Positions 15,232 through 23,964 of a DNA stretch of 64,000 nt are shown here, piece after piece. The first letter of the stretch is position 1. Each line of letters opens with the position of its first letter. Under the pieces are notes generated by a model that was not told where the DNA came from, ran no database searches, and worked only from the letters and a program-made list of their open reading frames with translations. Source of the DNA: JAYPHU01 sp038127535 (lineage in GTDB: Bacteria; Pseudomonadota; Alphaproteobacteria; Rhodospirillales; UBA2165); NCBI GenBank assembly GCA_038127535.1, contig JAYPHU010000001.1, forward strand, positions 124,001-188,000, given 5' to 3'. The translations under genes and the position numbers were made by a program.

Positions 15232-16677
15232 CTATTTGGGAGCGGGAACAGCGAAGGCTTCCTTGATGGCTTTTGTACTGGGCTTGCGCCGCCGCTTCGA
15301 TTTGACGGTGGGCCGCACGTTCTTCTCGATATACTCGATCAACTTGCCGGCGACATCCATGCCGGAGGCGGCTTCGATGCCCTGAAAGCCGGGGGACGAA
15401 TTGACTTCCAGGACTTTCGGGCCGGAATCGGCGCGAAGAATGTCGACACCGGCGACGCCGAGTCCCATGACCTTGGCGGCTTTGACGGCAATGGCCCGCT
15501 CTGCCTTGGTGATCTTGACCGGCACCACCTGACCGCCCTGGTGGACATTGGCCCGGAACTCGCCCTCGGCAGCTTCCCGCTTCATCGCAGCGATAACCTT
15601 GCCGCCGATGACCAGGCACCGGATATCGACGCCGCCGGCTTCCTTGATGAACTCCTGCACCAAAAAATTGGCTTTCAGCCCTCGGAAGGCGCCGATCAGG
15701 CTTTCCGCCGCCTTCCTGGTTTCACCAAGGACAACGCCCTTGCCCTGGGTGCTTTCCATCAGTTTCACGATTAGCGGCGCGCCACCGACGATATCGATCA
15801 GTTCGGTCGTGTCCAAAGGCGAGTGCGCAAAAGCCGTCACCGGCATATCGATCTGATGCTGGGCTAGGACTTGGTGGGCGAACAGCTTGTCCCGAGACGC
15901 GCCGATGGCGGCGGCCTTGTTCACACAGAAGGAGCCCATCAGGTCAAATTGCCGGACCACCGCCATACCGTAGGACGTGATCGAAGCGCCGATCCTGGGG
16001 ATGACCGCGTCATAGCGTGGCAGGACCCGGCCGTCGAAACGGACCTCCGGGGCCATCGCGTTGACGTTCATGTAACAGCGGGTGGTGTTGATAATTTCGC
16101 AGACGTGGCCGCGCTCCTCCGCCGCCTGGATCAGCCGTTTACTGGTGTAGTTACTGGGCTCACGGGTCAGCAGGCCGACGCGTAACGGACGATGGACCGG
16201 CTTGGATTTCTTCAGCTTGCCGTAAAGATCGTATGACAGTTCTTTCTGCAGGAAAGAACTATTGGGATCGACGATCATCGTTTCGTCGATGGCGGTGCGG
16301 CCTAGCAGCATGCGGTACTGCATGGAATCCCGATTGGTCAGAGAAATGTGGATCGGCCACTCCCGGTCACCGAAACGGATGACCGTTTCTATCACATGAC
16401 GCAGTTCCTTCTCGCCGTTGGAGCTGGTGACCTCCCGGCGGTCCACCAGTTTGGCGGAGCAAAAGACTTCCACGTCGGGCCGGTCCGGGATCGGATGAAT
16501 GCCGAACCGGACGTAAGGGTTTTGATCACTGCCGAAGGGTTCGATGGCGAACGCGTGCAGCGCCGAGGTGCGCGCGCCGGTATCGATCTTGGCGATCATG
16601 GCGGGAATGCCGATCTGCGGGAGCGAGACCCACTCTTCCCAGCCCAAAAGTGTCTGGCCGTTGTCCATCTGATTCAT
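15232..16677 (-). CDS. rimK: Fusion of a RimB-type (retropepsin-like zinc protease family) domain with a RimK-type glutamate ligase
   Basis: 481 residues. Residues ~10-150 match the ATP-dependent zinc protease / RimB family, with the aspartic-protease-like KIDTGARTSALHA and MLLGRTA. Residues ~165-455 are an ATP-grasp ligase of the RimK group: RLGLLTRE-like start, SRDKLFAHQVLAQ, EFIKEAGGVDIRCLV, and metal site EVNSSPGF. RimK adds glutamate to the C-terminus of ribosomal protein S6; RimB modulates it in Pseudomonas, where the genes are separate. The C-terminus is a basic tail (SKRRRKPSTK). The neighbour at 16712 is an aspartoacylase-like peptidase, which may process the same type of amide. The target here is not known. 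Confidence 0.88.
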   Translation of the reverse strand: MNQMDNGQTLLGWEEWVSLPQIGIPAMIAKIDTGARTSALHAFAIEPFGSDQNPYVRFGIHPIPDRPDVEVFCSAKLVDRREVTSSNGEKELRHVIETVIRFGDREWPIHISLTNRDSMQYRMLLGRTAIDETMIVDPNSSFLQKELSYDLYGKLKKSKPVHRPLRVGLLTREPSNYTSKRLIQAAEERGHVCEIINTTRCYMNVNAMAPEVRFDGRVLPRYDAVIPRIGASITSYGMAVVRQFDLMGSFCVNKAAAIGASRDKLFAHQVLAQHQIDMPVTAFAHSPLDTTELIDIVGGAPLIVKLMESTQGKGVVLGETRKAAESLIGAFRGLKANFLVQEFIKEAGGVDIRCLVIGGKVIAAMKREAAEGEFRANVHQGGQVVPVKITKAERAIAVKAAKVMGLGVAGVDILRADSGPKVLEVNSSPGFQGIEAASGMDVAGKLIEYIEKNVRPTVKSKRRRKPSTKAIKEAFAVPAPK

Positions 16678-16711
16678 ATTGGTCTACCGAAGTTAGAATT
16701 CTACGAAAAAT

Positions 16712-17782
16712 TCAGGTCGTATCCACGCCGTCAAATATGTGGGAATTCTTTTCCCAGTCATCCTGGAAAATATCGACGGCTTCCGAGGCCGCATCGCTAT
16801 CAGAAATCAGCGCGACATTAAATAGTGCATCGCCCTGGTTGACCACCGGCAGGTTGCTTATGCCGATGACGATCCCGTCGGCGGTAGAAATCACGGGCGC
16901 ATCCTGCTCCCCATAGGGGTCTCCGATCATACCCATCAAATCGCCTTCCTGGACGCTGGCGCCCAGGCGGCGGCTGGTGCGCAAAATGCCGCCCGCGGGC
17001 GCGCGGACCCAGGCGCTCTTGCGGGCGAGAAAGCTCTTGGTGGGCGCGCGGGCCGGCCGCCGGCGGATCATATCTAGTGATTCCATCACCCGGGCCACGC
17101 CTTTGACTCCGGCGCGAATGACTGATTCATCGAAGCGCAGCGCTTCGCCGCCTTCAAAGACCAAGACCGGGATGCCTTCGTCGATGCCTGCTTTGCGCAG
17201 AGACCCGTCGCGAAGCGCCGCGTTCAGGATCACCGGCACGCCGAAGGATTCCGCCATGGCGCGGACGTTGGGATTGGAGATGTCGCCCCGCACCTGCGGC
17301 AGGTTGGCCCGGTGGATCGCGCCGGTGTGAAGATCAATGCCATGGGTACAGCGGCTGATCACCTGGGTCAGGATCGTGTGCGCAAGCTGGCTGGCCAGGG
17401 AGCCGGTAGGCGAGCCGGGGAAAGACCGATTCAGATCCCGCCGGTCGGGCAGATAGCGGGTTAGGGAAATAAAGCCGTAAACATTGACCACGGGAATCGC
17501 CAAAACCGTGCCGCGCAGGCTTCGAACGGCGGACAGATTCAAGACCCGCCGGATGATCTCCGTGCCGTTGATCTCATCGCCATGCACCGCAGCGGTCAGG
17601 AACAGAACCGGGCCCGGCCGCCGGCCGTGCACCACGGTGACGTTCATGGCCATCGGCGTATGGTCGTAGAGTAGACTTAATGGGATATCGATATTGGCGC
17701 GTCCGCCGGGTTGAACCGAAACGCCGCCCAGTTCAAAATCTGCTGGTTTGCCGGGTGGGCTGGTCTCGTCAGGGGGCATCAT
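16712..17782 (-). CDS. Succinylglutamate desuccinylase / aspartoacylase family zinc carboxypeptidase
   Basis: 356 residues. The zinc ligands are in AAVHGDEINGTE (His and Glu near residues 66-69) and DLHTG (His near 150), as in AstE and aspartoacylase. PDRRDLNRSFPG provides the substrate-binding Arg/Asn. The C-terminal ~80 residues form a lipoyl-like beta domain (APAGGILR...VQEGDLMGMIGDPYG) that many bacterial homologues carry. It should cleave an N-acyl amino acid amide. It lies 34 bases upstream of the rimK fusion on the same strand, probably co-transcribed, suggesting linked glutamyl or acyl-amide metabolism. Confidence 0.88.
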   Translation of the reverse strand: MMPPDETSPPGKPADFELGGVSVQPGGRANIDIPLSLLYDHTPMAMNVTVVHGRRPGPVLFLTAAVHGDEINGTEIIRRVLNLSAVRSLRGTVLAIPVVNVYGFISLTRYLPDRRDLNRSFPGSPTGSLASQLAHTILTQVISRCTHGIDLHTGAIHRANLPQVRGDISNPNVRAMAESFGVPVILNAALRDGSLRKAGIDEGIPVLVFEGGEALRFDESVIRAGVKGVARVMESLDMIRRRPARAPTKSFLARKSAWVRAPAGGILRTSRRLGASVQEGDLMGMIGDPYGEQDAPVISTADGIVIGISNLPVVNQGDALFNVALISDSDAASEAVDIFQDDWEKNSHIFDGVDTT

Positions 17783-17888
17783 TTCAGCTGAATCCTCTTT
17801 AGGCGCACCGGCATCATCCGATTGCCTGTTTTGATGATTTGAGATAATCGTGGCCTGAAAATCAAGCGGCTCGCATCGGGCACCTTAT

Positions 17889-19148
17889 ATGGCCATCCGC
17901 CTCTCTTCCGTCATGGCGATCCTGTTCGCTACCTGGTTTCTGTCCACGGGACAGGGGCTGCATCAGGCGTTGATTCCGTTGGCGGCGGAACATCATTTCT
18001 TTTCACAGATTTCCATTTCGCTTTTGGCGTCGGTTTATTTCGGCGGGTATCTGGCCGGCTGTATTTTTGCGCCCGCGCTCATTAAGCGTGTGGGACACAG
18101 TCGAACCCTGGCTATTGCCGCCGCCTCGCTTTCCGCTCTGTCATTGTTTCATGTGCTGATGCCCAATGAGGTGTTGTGGATATTGTTCCGCGTCATGGTC
18201 GGGTTGGCATTTGCCACGACCGATCTGGTGATGGAAAGCTGGCTGGCGGCCAGTGCGGAGAACCAGGATCGGGGCAAACTACTCTCCATCTACCGGTTGA
18301 TCGATCTGGGTTCATTGGGATTGGGCCAGTTTCTGATCGCCAGCGCCTCACCGGGAGAGTTTCTCCTGTTTGCCTTGGTGGCCATCTGCGTGTCGGTCAC
18401 GGTGGTGATCGTGTTGGCCTCGACCGCCCCAACGCCGCCCATTCCGCAAAGCGTCTCTGTCCGGTTCTGGCATGTCTACAAAGTCTCCCCCCTGGCTGTC
18501 ATCGGGTCCCTCCTGCATGGTATAGCTTCCGGCATTTATTGGGGGTATGCGCCGCTGATCGCCGAAGACGCCTCGGACAGTGACACGGCGGTCGGTGTGA
18601 TCCTGGCGGCGACCCTGATCGGCGCGGCGCTGGCGCAGTATCCTGTCGGCTGGGTGTCGGATAAATACGACCGCCGAAAAATGCTCATCTGGCTCAGCGC
18701 CATGGCCGCGGTGTTCTCCGTCATTATCGCGCTGCTGTCCGGCAAGCATCCGGAACTCATGGGCGTGTTGATGTTTTTCTATGGTGCCACGTCATTCTGC
18801 ATTTACCCGCTCGTGATCACCTATGCCTTCGATCGGACGAACAAAGAGGAGTTCGTCGAGGTCGGCGCGGCTGTTCTCATGGCCTATGCAGTCGGGGCCT
18901 TTGCCGGGCCGCTGCTGGCGCCGCTCGCGAGCTTCTGGGGAGAAATGTCTCTGGTGTTCCTGATCGTCGGCTTATCTTATACCGGGGTTTTCGGCTTTGC
19001 CCTTTACCGAAGCGGTCAGTCCAGCCCGGTTGAAAAAGAAGAGACGGTGAAGTTTGTGCCCATGCCCGCGTCGACCCAGCAGATTTTGGACATCGACCCG
19101 CGCCGGGATCCGCAGGAACCGGAAATTATCACCGGACGGGATCAATAA
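17889..19148 (+). CDS. Major facilitator superfamily transporter, YcaD-like
   Basis: 419 residues with twelve predicted transmembrane helices, a central cytoplasmic loop near residue 195 and the MFS motif GWVSDKYDRRKML between helices 8 and 9 (the second-half equivalent of the loop 2-3 motif). The C-terminal 45 residues are hydrophilic. The group resembles YcaD/UMF-type drug or metabolite exporters. It is divergent from the aspartoacylase gene and convergent with the DUF2783 gene, with only a few bases between stops. The substrate is unknown; its place beside catabolic genes suggests aromatic uptake or efflux. Confidence 0.85.
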   Translation: MAIRLSSVMAILFATWFLSTGQGLHQALIPLAAEHHFFSQISISLLASVYFGGYLAGCIFAPALIKRVGHSRTLAIAAASLSALSLFHVLMPNEVLWILFRVMVGLAFATTDLVMESWLAASAENQDRGKLLSIYRLIDLGSLGLGQFLIASASPGEFLLFALVAICVSVTVVIVLASTAPTPPIPQSVSVRFWHVYKVSPLAVIGSLLHGIASGIYWGYAPLIAEDASDSDTAVGVILAATLIGAALAQYPVGWVSDKYDRRKMLIWLSAMAAVFSVIIALLSGKHPELMGVLMFFYGATSFCIYPLVITYAFDRTNKEEFVEVGAAVLMAYAVGAFAGPLLAPLASFWGEMSLVFLIVGLSYTGVFGFALYRSGQSSPVEKEETVKFVPMPASTQQILDIDPRRDPQEPEIITGRDQ

Positions 19149-19151
19149 CGC

Positions 19152-19328
19152 CTAGTCCAATGACTTGCCCGCGCCGTCGATGCAGTCGAGAACTTTGGGC
19201 AGCTCGCCGACTTCCTTGGCCAGCAATAGGGCCAGTTTGGCCAGGTACAGCTCGGCTTTCTCACCGCCGAATGCGTCTATTTTCTCGGCCAGAGCCTCGT
19301 AAGCTGTTTCCAGATCGTTTTGGTCCAT
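19152..19328 (-). CDS. DUF2783 domain protein
   Basis: A 58-residue protein (ATG 19328, TAG 19152-19154), almost all helical: MDQNDLETAYEALAEKID, then ELYLAKLALLLAKEVG and a VLDCIDGA tail. It matches the DUF2783 family, whose members are found next to FAD-dependent aromatic hydroxylases. The gene begins 6 bases after the stop of the hydroxylase gene, so it is the last cistron of that unit. Its function is unknown; a partner or small subunit of the hydroxylase is a reasonable guess. Confidence 0.8.
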   Translation of the reverse strand: MDQNDLETAYEALAEKIDAFGGEKAELYLAKLALLLAKEVGELPKVLDCIDGAGKSLD

Positions 19329-19334
19329 GACCGA

Positions 19335-20963
19335 TTATCTCCGGCAGATAATGTTGTTGTAGGCCGCCCGGACGTCCTTGGCGGCAGCCGTTTTCCAGCG
19401 GGCCGCGATATACCGGTCGGGCCGGATCAAGTAGGCGCTGTTCACATCCGCCGCCAGATGAGCGGCTTCCTTGGACGGAAAGTCGAGGATGGTGATTTGA
19501 ACATCCTTGCCGCCGACGCCCTGGAAGGCGGCTTTGATCTCGCCCACCAGGGCCGGGTTGAAGCAGAAGATGTTGAACCAGGGCTCCAGATGTTCAGATA
19601 AATATCCGTCGTCGGTCCGGCATTCGGGCAAAACCTCGCCGGGGGCTGGGCCGCCGTCGAACGCGGGGTCGTCATCTTCGACCAGCGGGCTTTCCGCATA
19701 GGTGTAGGGCGTCATGTTACGCGGGTTGGCCAGGTCGCCGGCGAAGGGATAGTCCAGCGCCAACGATAGCGCCGCGTTCCGCATCAATAAAAATCCGGGG
19801 GTCGGCGGGGTCATAAATCGCGTGCTCTTCTTGGCGTTGTCGAACACATCCAATGTCGCGCCCCGGCGCTCGGGCGTATAGCTGTCGAGAATCTCTTCGC
19901 CCGCCTTGCCGTTCAGCATCCAGCCGAGTTTCCAGCCGATATTCAGGGCATCGGCGATACCGTTGTTGAGACCGCGCACGCCGAAGATGGGTACGATATG
20001 GGCGCTGTCGCCGACAAAGAAAATCCTGTCGTCCCGGTAATCGTCCAACGCCAGGGTGTTGGCGGAGTAGATGCTCCACCATTCCAGCTTCCAGTCGCCC
20101 GTGTAACCGATTTCTTCTATGACCGAGGCGACGGCGGCGGAGACGTTTTCTTCTTTCAGCGCCTCTTCCTCGCTTTCGTCTTCGGTGAGCTGGTAATCGA
20201 TGCGCCAAATATCGTCAGGCTGTTTGTGCACCAGGACCGTGCCGCCGGGCCGGCAGGCGGGATCGAACAATGCCAGCCGCACGGTCGGATGATCAAATGC
20301 CATCTGGGCGTCGGCAATGACATAGCGCCCTTCGTAGTTTTCCCCCTGCAGCCGCAATCCCCTGAGCCGACGGACATGACTGCGTGCGCCGTCGGCGGCC
20401 AGAACCCAATCGGCTTTCAGCGTATAACTCTCGACCGGATCGGTGATGGTCAGCTCAACGCCGCCGTCGGTATCTTCCAAGCCAACAACTTCGCTTTGCC
20501 AGCGGGCGTCGATCAATGGGCTCTCGTCCACCGCGTCCCAGAGATACTGCTCGATGAACTGCTGTTCCAGATTGTACATGGGCCGGAACAGTTCCTCCTC
20601 GCTGTCATGCATATGAAACTCAAGGATCTGCTGGCCGCGGTAGAAGGAGCGCCCTGTGGTCCAAGGCAGGCTTTTGGCTTCGAACGCGGGGAGGACGCCG
20701 ATACGGCGCAGCAGATAAAACGTCTCCCGCGCCAGACAGATGGCCCGGCTGCCATCGTTCAGCGTCGGTTTACTATCGAAGATGACCGAGGGCACGCCTT
20801 CCCGAGCGAGCGCCAGGGCCGAGGCCATCCCCACGGGCCCGGCGCCGACGATGGCGACGCGCGCAGGCGCGGTCAGGCGAGCGCGCGCCGCGCCTTCCGG
20901 CGGTTCAAAATGGGGGTAGTTGAAGTAGAGGGACTCGAATTCCCCCCTGCCGGCTGGTCTCAT
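19335..20963 (-). CDS. FAD-dependent aromatic hydroxylase (PheA/TfdB/MhpA family)
   Basis: 542 residues. The FAD Rossmann motif VAIVGAGPVGMASALALAREG lies near residue 33, the DG segment ADGARSHVRR near 190 and the second FAD motif FFVGDSAHIVPIFGVRGLNNGIADA near 320. The C-terminal ~130 residues are the thioredoxin-like domain seen in phenol-2-monooxygenase and MhpA relatives. It hydroxylates a phenolic ring with NAD(P)H and O2. It lies between the VanA-like oxygenase and the DUF2783 gene, all on the minus strand and read away from marR. The substrate is unknown. Confidence 0.92.
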   Translation of the reverse strand: MRPAGRGEFESLYFNYPHFEPPEGAARARLTAPARVAIVGAGPVGMASALALAREGVPSVIFDSKPTLNDGSRAICLARETFYLLRRIGVLPAFEAKSLPWTTGRSFYRGQQILEFHMHDSEEELFRPMYNLEQQFIEQYLWDAVDESPLIDARWQSEVVGLEDTDGGVELTITDPVESYTLKADWVLAADGARSHVRRLRGLRLQGENYEGRYVIADAQMAFDHPTVRLALFDPACRPGGTVLVHKQPDDIWRIDYQLTEDESEEEALKEENVSAAVASVIEEIGYTGDWKLEWWSIYSANTLALDDYRDDRIFFVGDSAHIVPIFGVRGLNNGIADALNIGWKLGWMLNGKAGEEILDSYTPERRGATLDVFDNAKKSTRFMTPPTPGFLLMRNAALSLALDYPFAGDLANPRNMTPYTYAESPLVEDDDPAFDGGPAPGEVLPECRTDDGYLSEHLEPWFNIFCFNPALVGEIKAAFQGVGGKDVQITILDFPSKEAAHLAADVNSAYLIRPDRYIAARWKTAAAKDVRAAYNNIICRR

Positions 20964-21047
20964 GAATATTTCCCCGGACGCTAATATTAAACGCCGGGCA
21001 CCTTGCCAGCCTGACCGGCTCTACTCCAGCTCTTTACGCCAACCAGG

Positions 21048-22115
21048 TCATTCCGTCGCTTTCGGCAGCTTCTCGGCTTCCTGCAATTTATGGATGGACT
21101 GGCGGCTATAGGCGACGGCTTTGTCATGTTCCCGGAGGAGAAGTCGGCGTTCCGGATGCTCGCCCACTGCTTCCTGCTGGGCCTCGATAAACAACTTGTC
21201 TTCTTTGAAGGCTTCCAGGACGTCCTTGTGGAACGCTAAATTGCCCGCCCCATCGTAGGCCTCGCCGCGAACTGCCGTTGAGAAGAAATAGTGGAAGTTT
21301 GCGTCGTCGATCGGCGTGGCATGATGGAAGAGCCTAAGAACCAGCCCTCCCTCTTTTGCCGGATCGTCAAATCCACCGGTGCCGGCGTCATGAATCCCCG
21401 CCCATTGCAGGACCGATGCCGGGGAGACGTATTCAAAATCCATATATCGGTCGATCTGGCCTTCAAAGCTGGCCGCCTTCTTGAAGGACGGCGGCGGGGT
21501 CGAGTTCGGCATCTTGCGGTTAAAGTGAGCGCCCCGTTCGGTGCGGATGGTCGTCATCTCCGCGTCATCATGTTCTTCGGGATTGCCGCCGATCGTCGTC
21601 GCGTGGACATAGCCCAAATGGGTCAGGTCCATCAAATTGTCCATCATGAACATGTAGTTGGCGGCGATATCATAGCGCCCGAAGTGGAAGTTATATTGGT
21701 CTTCCATATCGTGATACGGGAAATCGATAATCTCACTCTCATCGGCCAGCGCCGGATCGCCCATCCAGATCCAAACAAACTTTTGGCGTTCGACGACAGG
21801 GAAAGATTTGACCTTGAAGCTGGTGTTCGGTTTTTCGCCCGGATTGTCCACACATGTGCCGGCGCCATCGAAGACAAGTCCGTGATAGCCGCACATGATG
21901 CCGTTCTCAGCGGGGCACCCCAGGGACAGTTTGACGCCCCGGTGGCAGCAACGGTCTTCCAGGGCCGCGGCCGTGCCGCCGCCGCTCCTGAATAGGACGA
22001 GGTTCTCGTTCATGACCTTCCGAGCGATAGGGCCGTCATCCAGTTCATTGGCCCAGGCGCCGATGTACCACGCGTTATAAACCAACGGTTCCATTGCAAA
22101 ATCAGACATGTCCAT
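21048..22115 (-). CDS. VanA-like Rieske oxygenase
   Basis: 355 residues. Rieske cluster: CCHRGVKLSLG (C-x-H) near residue 57 and CGYHGLVFDG (C-x-x-H) about 17 residues later. The mononuclear iron site is NLMDLTHLGYVH near residue 170 (His, His). The length and lack of a beta subunit gene match the vanillate O-demethylase / toluenesulfonate monooxygenase oxygenase group, which demethylates or hydroxylates aryl ethers and sulfonates. Its VanB-type reductase is not nearby. It is read from the marR side, with the FAD hydroxylase gene downstream after about 85 bases. Confidence 0.92.
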   Translation of the reverse strand: MDMSDFAMEPLVYNAWYIGAWANELDDGPIARKVMNENLVLFRSGGGTAAALEDRCCHRGVKLSLGCPAENGIMCGYHGLVFDGAGTCVDNPGEKPNTSFKVKSFPVVERQKFVWIWMGDPALADESEIIDFPYHDMEDQYNFHFGRYDIAANYMFMMDNLMDLTHLGYVHATTIGGNPEEHDDAEMTTIRTERGAHFNRKMPNSTPPPSFKKAASFEGQIDRYMDFEYVSPASVLQWAGIHDAGTGGFDDPAKEGGLVLRLFHHATPIDDANFHYFFSTAVRGEAYDGAGNLAFHKDVLEAFKEDKLFIEAQQEAVGEHPERRLLLREHDKAVAYSRQSIHKLQEAEKLPKATE

Positions 22116-22145
22116 CCGCCGTGTATCTGCGTTGAGTATGCAGCC

Positions 22146-22652
22146 TCAGGGCGTCCAACCATCGGCCACCATCTGATCGGCTTCGGCGATCAAGGTGTTT
22201 AAAAGGTCCCGCAAGCGGGCGGCGTCTTCCGGTGAGACGTTCTTCAGCAGCCGTTCTTCCCGGGCCAGAGCAAAGTGCACGATCTTTTCATGCAGTTCCC
22301 AGCCTTCGGGGGTCAGTTCCACAAAAGACCGGCGGCGGTCGGCGGGATCGTCTTTCCGTTGCACGTAACCCCGGTCTTCCAGGCGGGAAATGGAACGGCT
22401 GGTCCCGCCGCGATCCATGGCGATGAAATCGGCGACCGCGAAGACGGTGGACCGGCCTTCGCTGCCCAGGATTTGAATGATCCGCCATTCCCGGAGATCA
22501 AGTCCCAGCGCCCGCGCGTTGTGGCGCAGCGCGTGCAGGCCGATCTTGCCACCCAAAGTCGCCGACAGGGCGGGGATGTGGCCGCGCATATCCACCAACG
22601 GCTGGTCAGCCAGTTGGTCGACGTGTTTAAGTGCTGTTGCTGTTTCAACCAA
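22146..22652 (-). CDS. MarR-family transcriptional regulator
   Basis: 168 residues; the frame begins at a TTG (22650-22652), with no nearby ATG upstream. The winged helix is clear: LREWRIIQILGSEG, STVFAVADFIAMDRGGTSRSISRLEDRGYVQRKDDPADRRRSFVELTPEG, the last part being the wing. The C-terminal helix is the dimer arm. MarR regulators of aromatic pathways usually repress and are released by a phenolic or CoA-linked ligand. It sits between the oxygenase gene (30 bases downstream) and the divergent monooxygenase gene, so it probably controls both directions through the site at 22692-22714. Confidence 0.92.
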   Translation of the reverse strand: MVETATALKHVDQLADQPLVDMRGHIPALSATLGGKIGLHALRHNARALGLDLREWRIIQILGSEGRSTVFAVADFIAMDRGGTSRSISRLEDRGYVQRKDDPADRRRSFVELTPEGWELHEKIVHFALAREERLLKNVSPEDAARLRDLLNTLIAEADQMVADGWTP

Positions 22653-22691
22653 TGAAAACGCTCTCTTTCCAGCTTGTCATAAGAGCATATA

Positions 22692-22714
22692 GTTGATATG
22701 TCAACAATTGATAT
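22692..22714. promoter_or_regulatory. Candidate MarR operator
   Basis: In the marR / monooxygenase divergent spacer there is GTTGA-TATG-TCAAC (22692-22705), a perfect 5-bp-arm palindrome, followed by AATTGATATC, so that TTGATAT occurs twice (22693-22699 and 22708-22714). The A/T-rich dyad with TTGA...TCAA arms is typical of MarR-family sites. It lies about 30-50 bases before the ATG at 22742 and just ahead of marR, fitting a repressor site acting on both. Confidence 0.5.
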
Positions 22715-22741
22715 CTCATTTTATAGGCGGGGAGAGATTAA

Positions 22742-23941
22742 ATGACGGATATTCCGGTGCTGTCGGTGTCGAGTGAGCGGGGCGATCAGCTGCTCACGGA
22801 TTTGCAGGCGATGGTGCCGGCCTTGCGGGAGCGGGGCCGTGCCGCCGACGACGCCGGCCGGCTGCCCGACGCAACCATCGAGGATTTGCACAAAGCCGAT
22901 GCTTTCCGCGCCGTGGTGGCGGAGTCTTACGGCGGCATGGAGCTGCCGTTCCCCTATATTCCGCAGATTTTCCGAATTCTGGGCCGAGGCTGCACGTCGA
23001 CCGCCTGGTGTATGGGTTTTCTCATTTACCACAATTTCCAGATCGCCCATTTCCCCAAGGAAGCCCAGGATGAAACCTGGGGCACGCGGGGCTTCACCAT
23101 GGCGCCTGGCCAAGTGATGCCCAGCGGCAGGGCAACCGTGGTCGACGGCGGCTACAAATTGAACGGCCGGTGGGGATACGCCACCGGCATCCTCCATGGG
23201 GATTTCATGCTGCTGAGCGCACCGGTGCAGGATGGGGACAAAACCTTGCCGGTTCAAAGATTTTGTGTGCCGGTGGAGGAGTTCGAGGTGCTGGACACCT
23301 GGCATGTGGCGGCCATGCGGGCCACAGGCTCCCGGGATGTCACCCTGGATGATGTCTTCGTGCCGGCGCACCGGACCATCACCGTAGAGAGTTTGCGGGA
23401 ACGGCAGTCGTCGGGACTGGAGATCAACAACGGCAAGCTCTGGCAGGTGCCGCTGCTGATCTTCATGGGGACCGGTGCCGTTGGCTCGCTGATCGGCGCG
23501 GCCGAAGCGATGATGGAGATCGTCGGCGAAATCTTAAAGACCAAGGTGGGTGCCTATTCGGGGGACAAACAGCAAGGCTTGATGACCCAGCGGGTTCGAA
23601 TGGGCCGGCTTGCCATGGAATTGGAGGCGGCCATTGGTCTCTGGCAATCCGAGATCGACAAAATCTGGCAGCTGGTTCTAGAGGATAAAACCCCGTCGCG
23701 TGAAGAGCGGGTCAAAGTCAGGATGATCGTGTCTCACGTGGCGTCCAAGTGCCACGCCATTGTCGATGAGCTGGCGGTTGTCGCCGGATCGCGAGGGACG
23801 TTCCTCGACTCGCCGGTGCAGCGATTCCACCGTGATGCCGGTAGTCTCGCCACCCATGCCTTGTTTGAATATGATCACACCGCCAATATGTACGGCGGCA
23901 CCCTTCTGGATATCGACGTTCCGGAAGGGGCTATGATCTAA
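22742..23941 (+). CDS. Acyl-CoA-dehydrogenase-fold flavin-dependent monooxygenase (HpaH/HsaA-like)
   Basis: 399 residues with the acyl-CoA dehydrogenase fold: helical N-terminus, middle beta domain (KLNGRWGYATGILHGDFMLL) and C-terminal helical bundle with VVAGSRGTFLDSPVQRFHRD. The GRWGYATG motif and lack of an active-site Glu place it with two-component flavin monooxygenases (HsaA, HpaC2-type hydroxylase, DszC-like), which hydroxylate phenols with reduced flavin supplied by a separate reductase. No reductase gene is seen nearby. GGGGAGAG precedes ATG 22742. It is first of the plus-strand unit with a sulfatase and a cupin, divergent from marR. Confidence 0.88.
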   Translation: MTDIPVLSVSSERGDQLLTDLQAMVPALRERGRAADDAGRLPDATIEDLHKADAFRAVVAESYGGMELPFPYIPQIFRILGRGCTSTAWCMGFLIYHNFQIAHFPKEAQDETWGTRGFTMAPGQVMPSGRATVVDGGYKLNGRWGYATGILHGDFMLLSAPVQDGDKTLPVQRFCVPVEEFEVLDTWHVAAMRATGSRDVTLDDVFVPAHRTITVESLRERQSSGLEINNGKLWQVPLLIFMGTGAVGSLIGAAEAMMEIVGEILKTKVGAYSGDKQQGLMTQRVRMGRLAMELEAAIGLWQSEIDKIWQLVLEDKTPSREERVKVRMIVSHVASKCHAIVDELAVVAGSRGTFLDSPVQRFHRDAGSLATHALFEYDHTANMYGGTLLDIDVPEGAMI

Positions 23942-23964
23942 CCAGGGTGAACCGGAGAATACGC

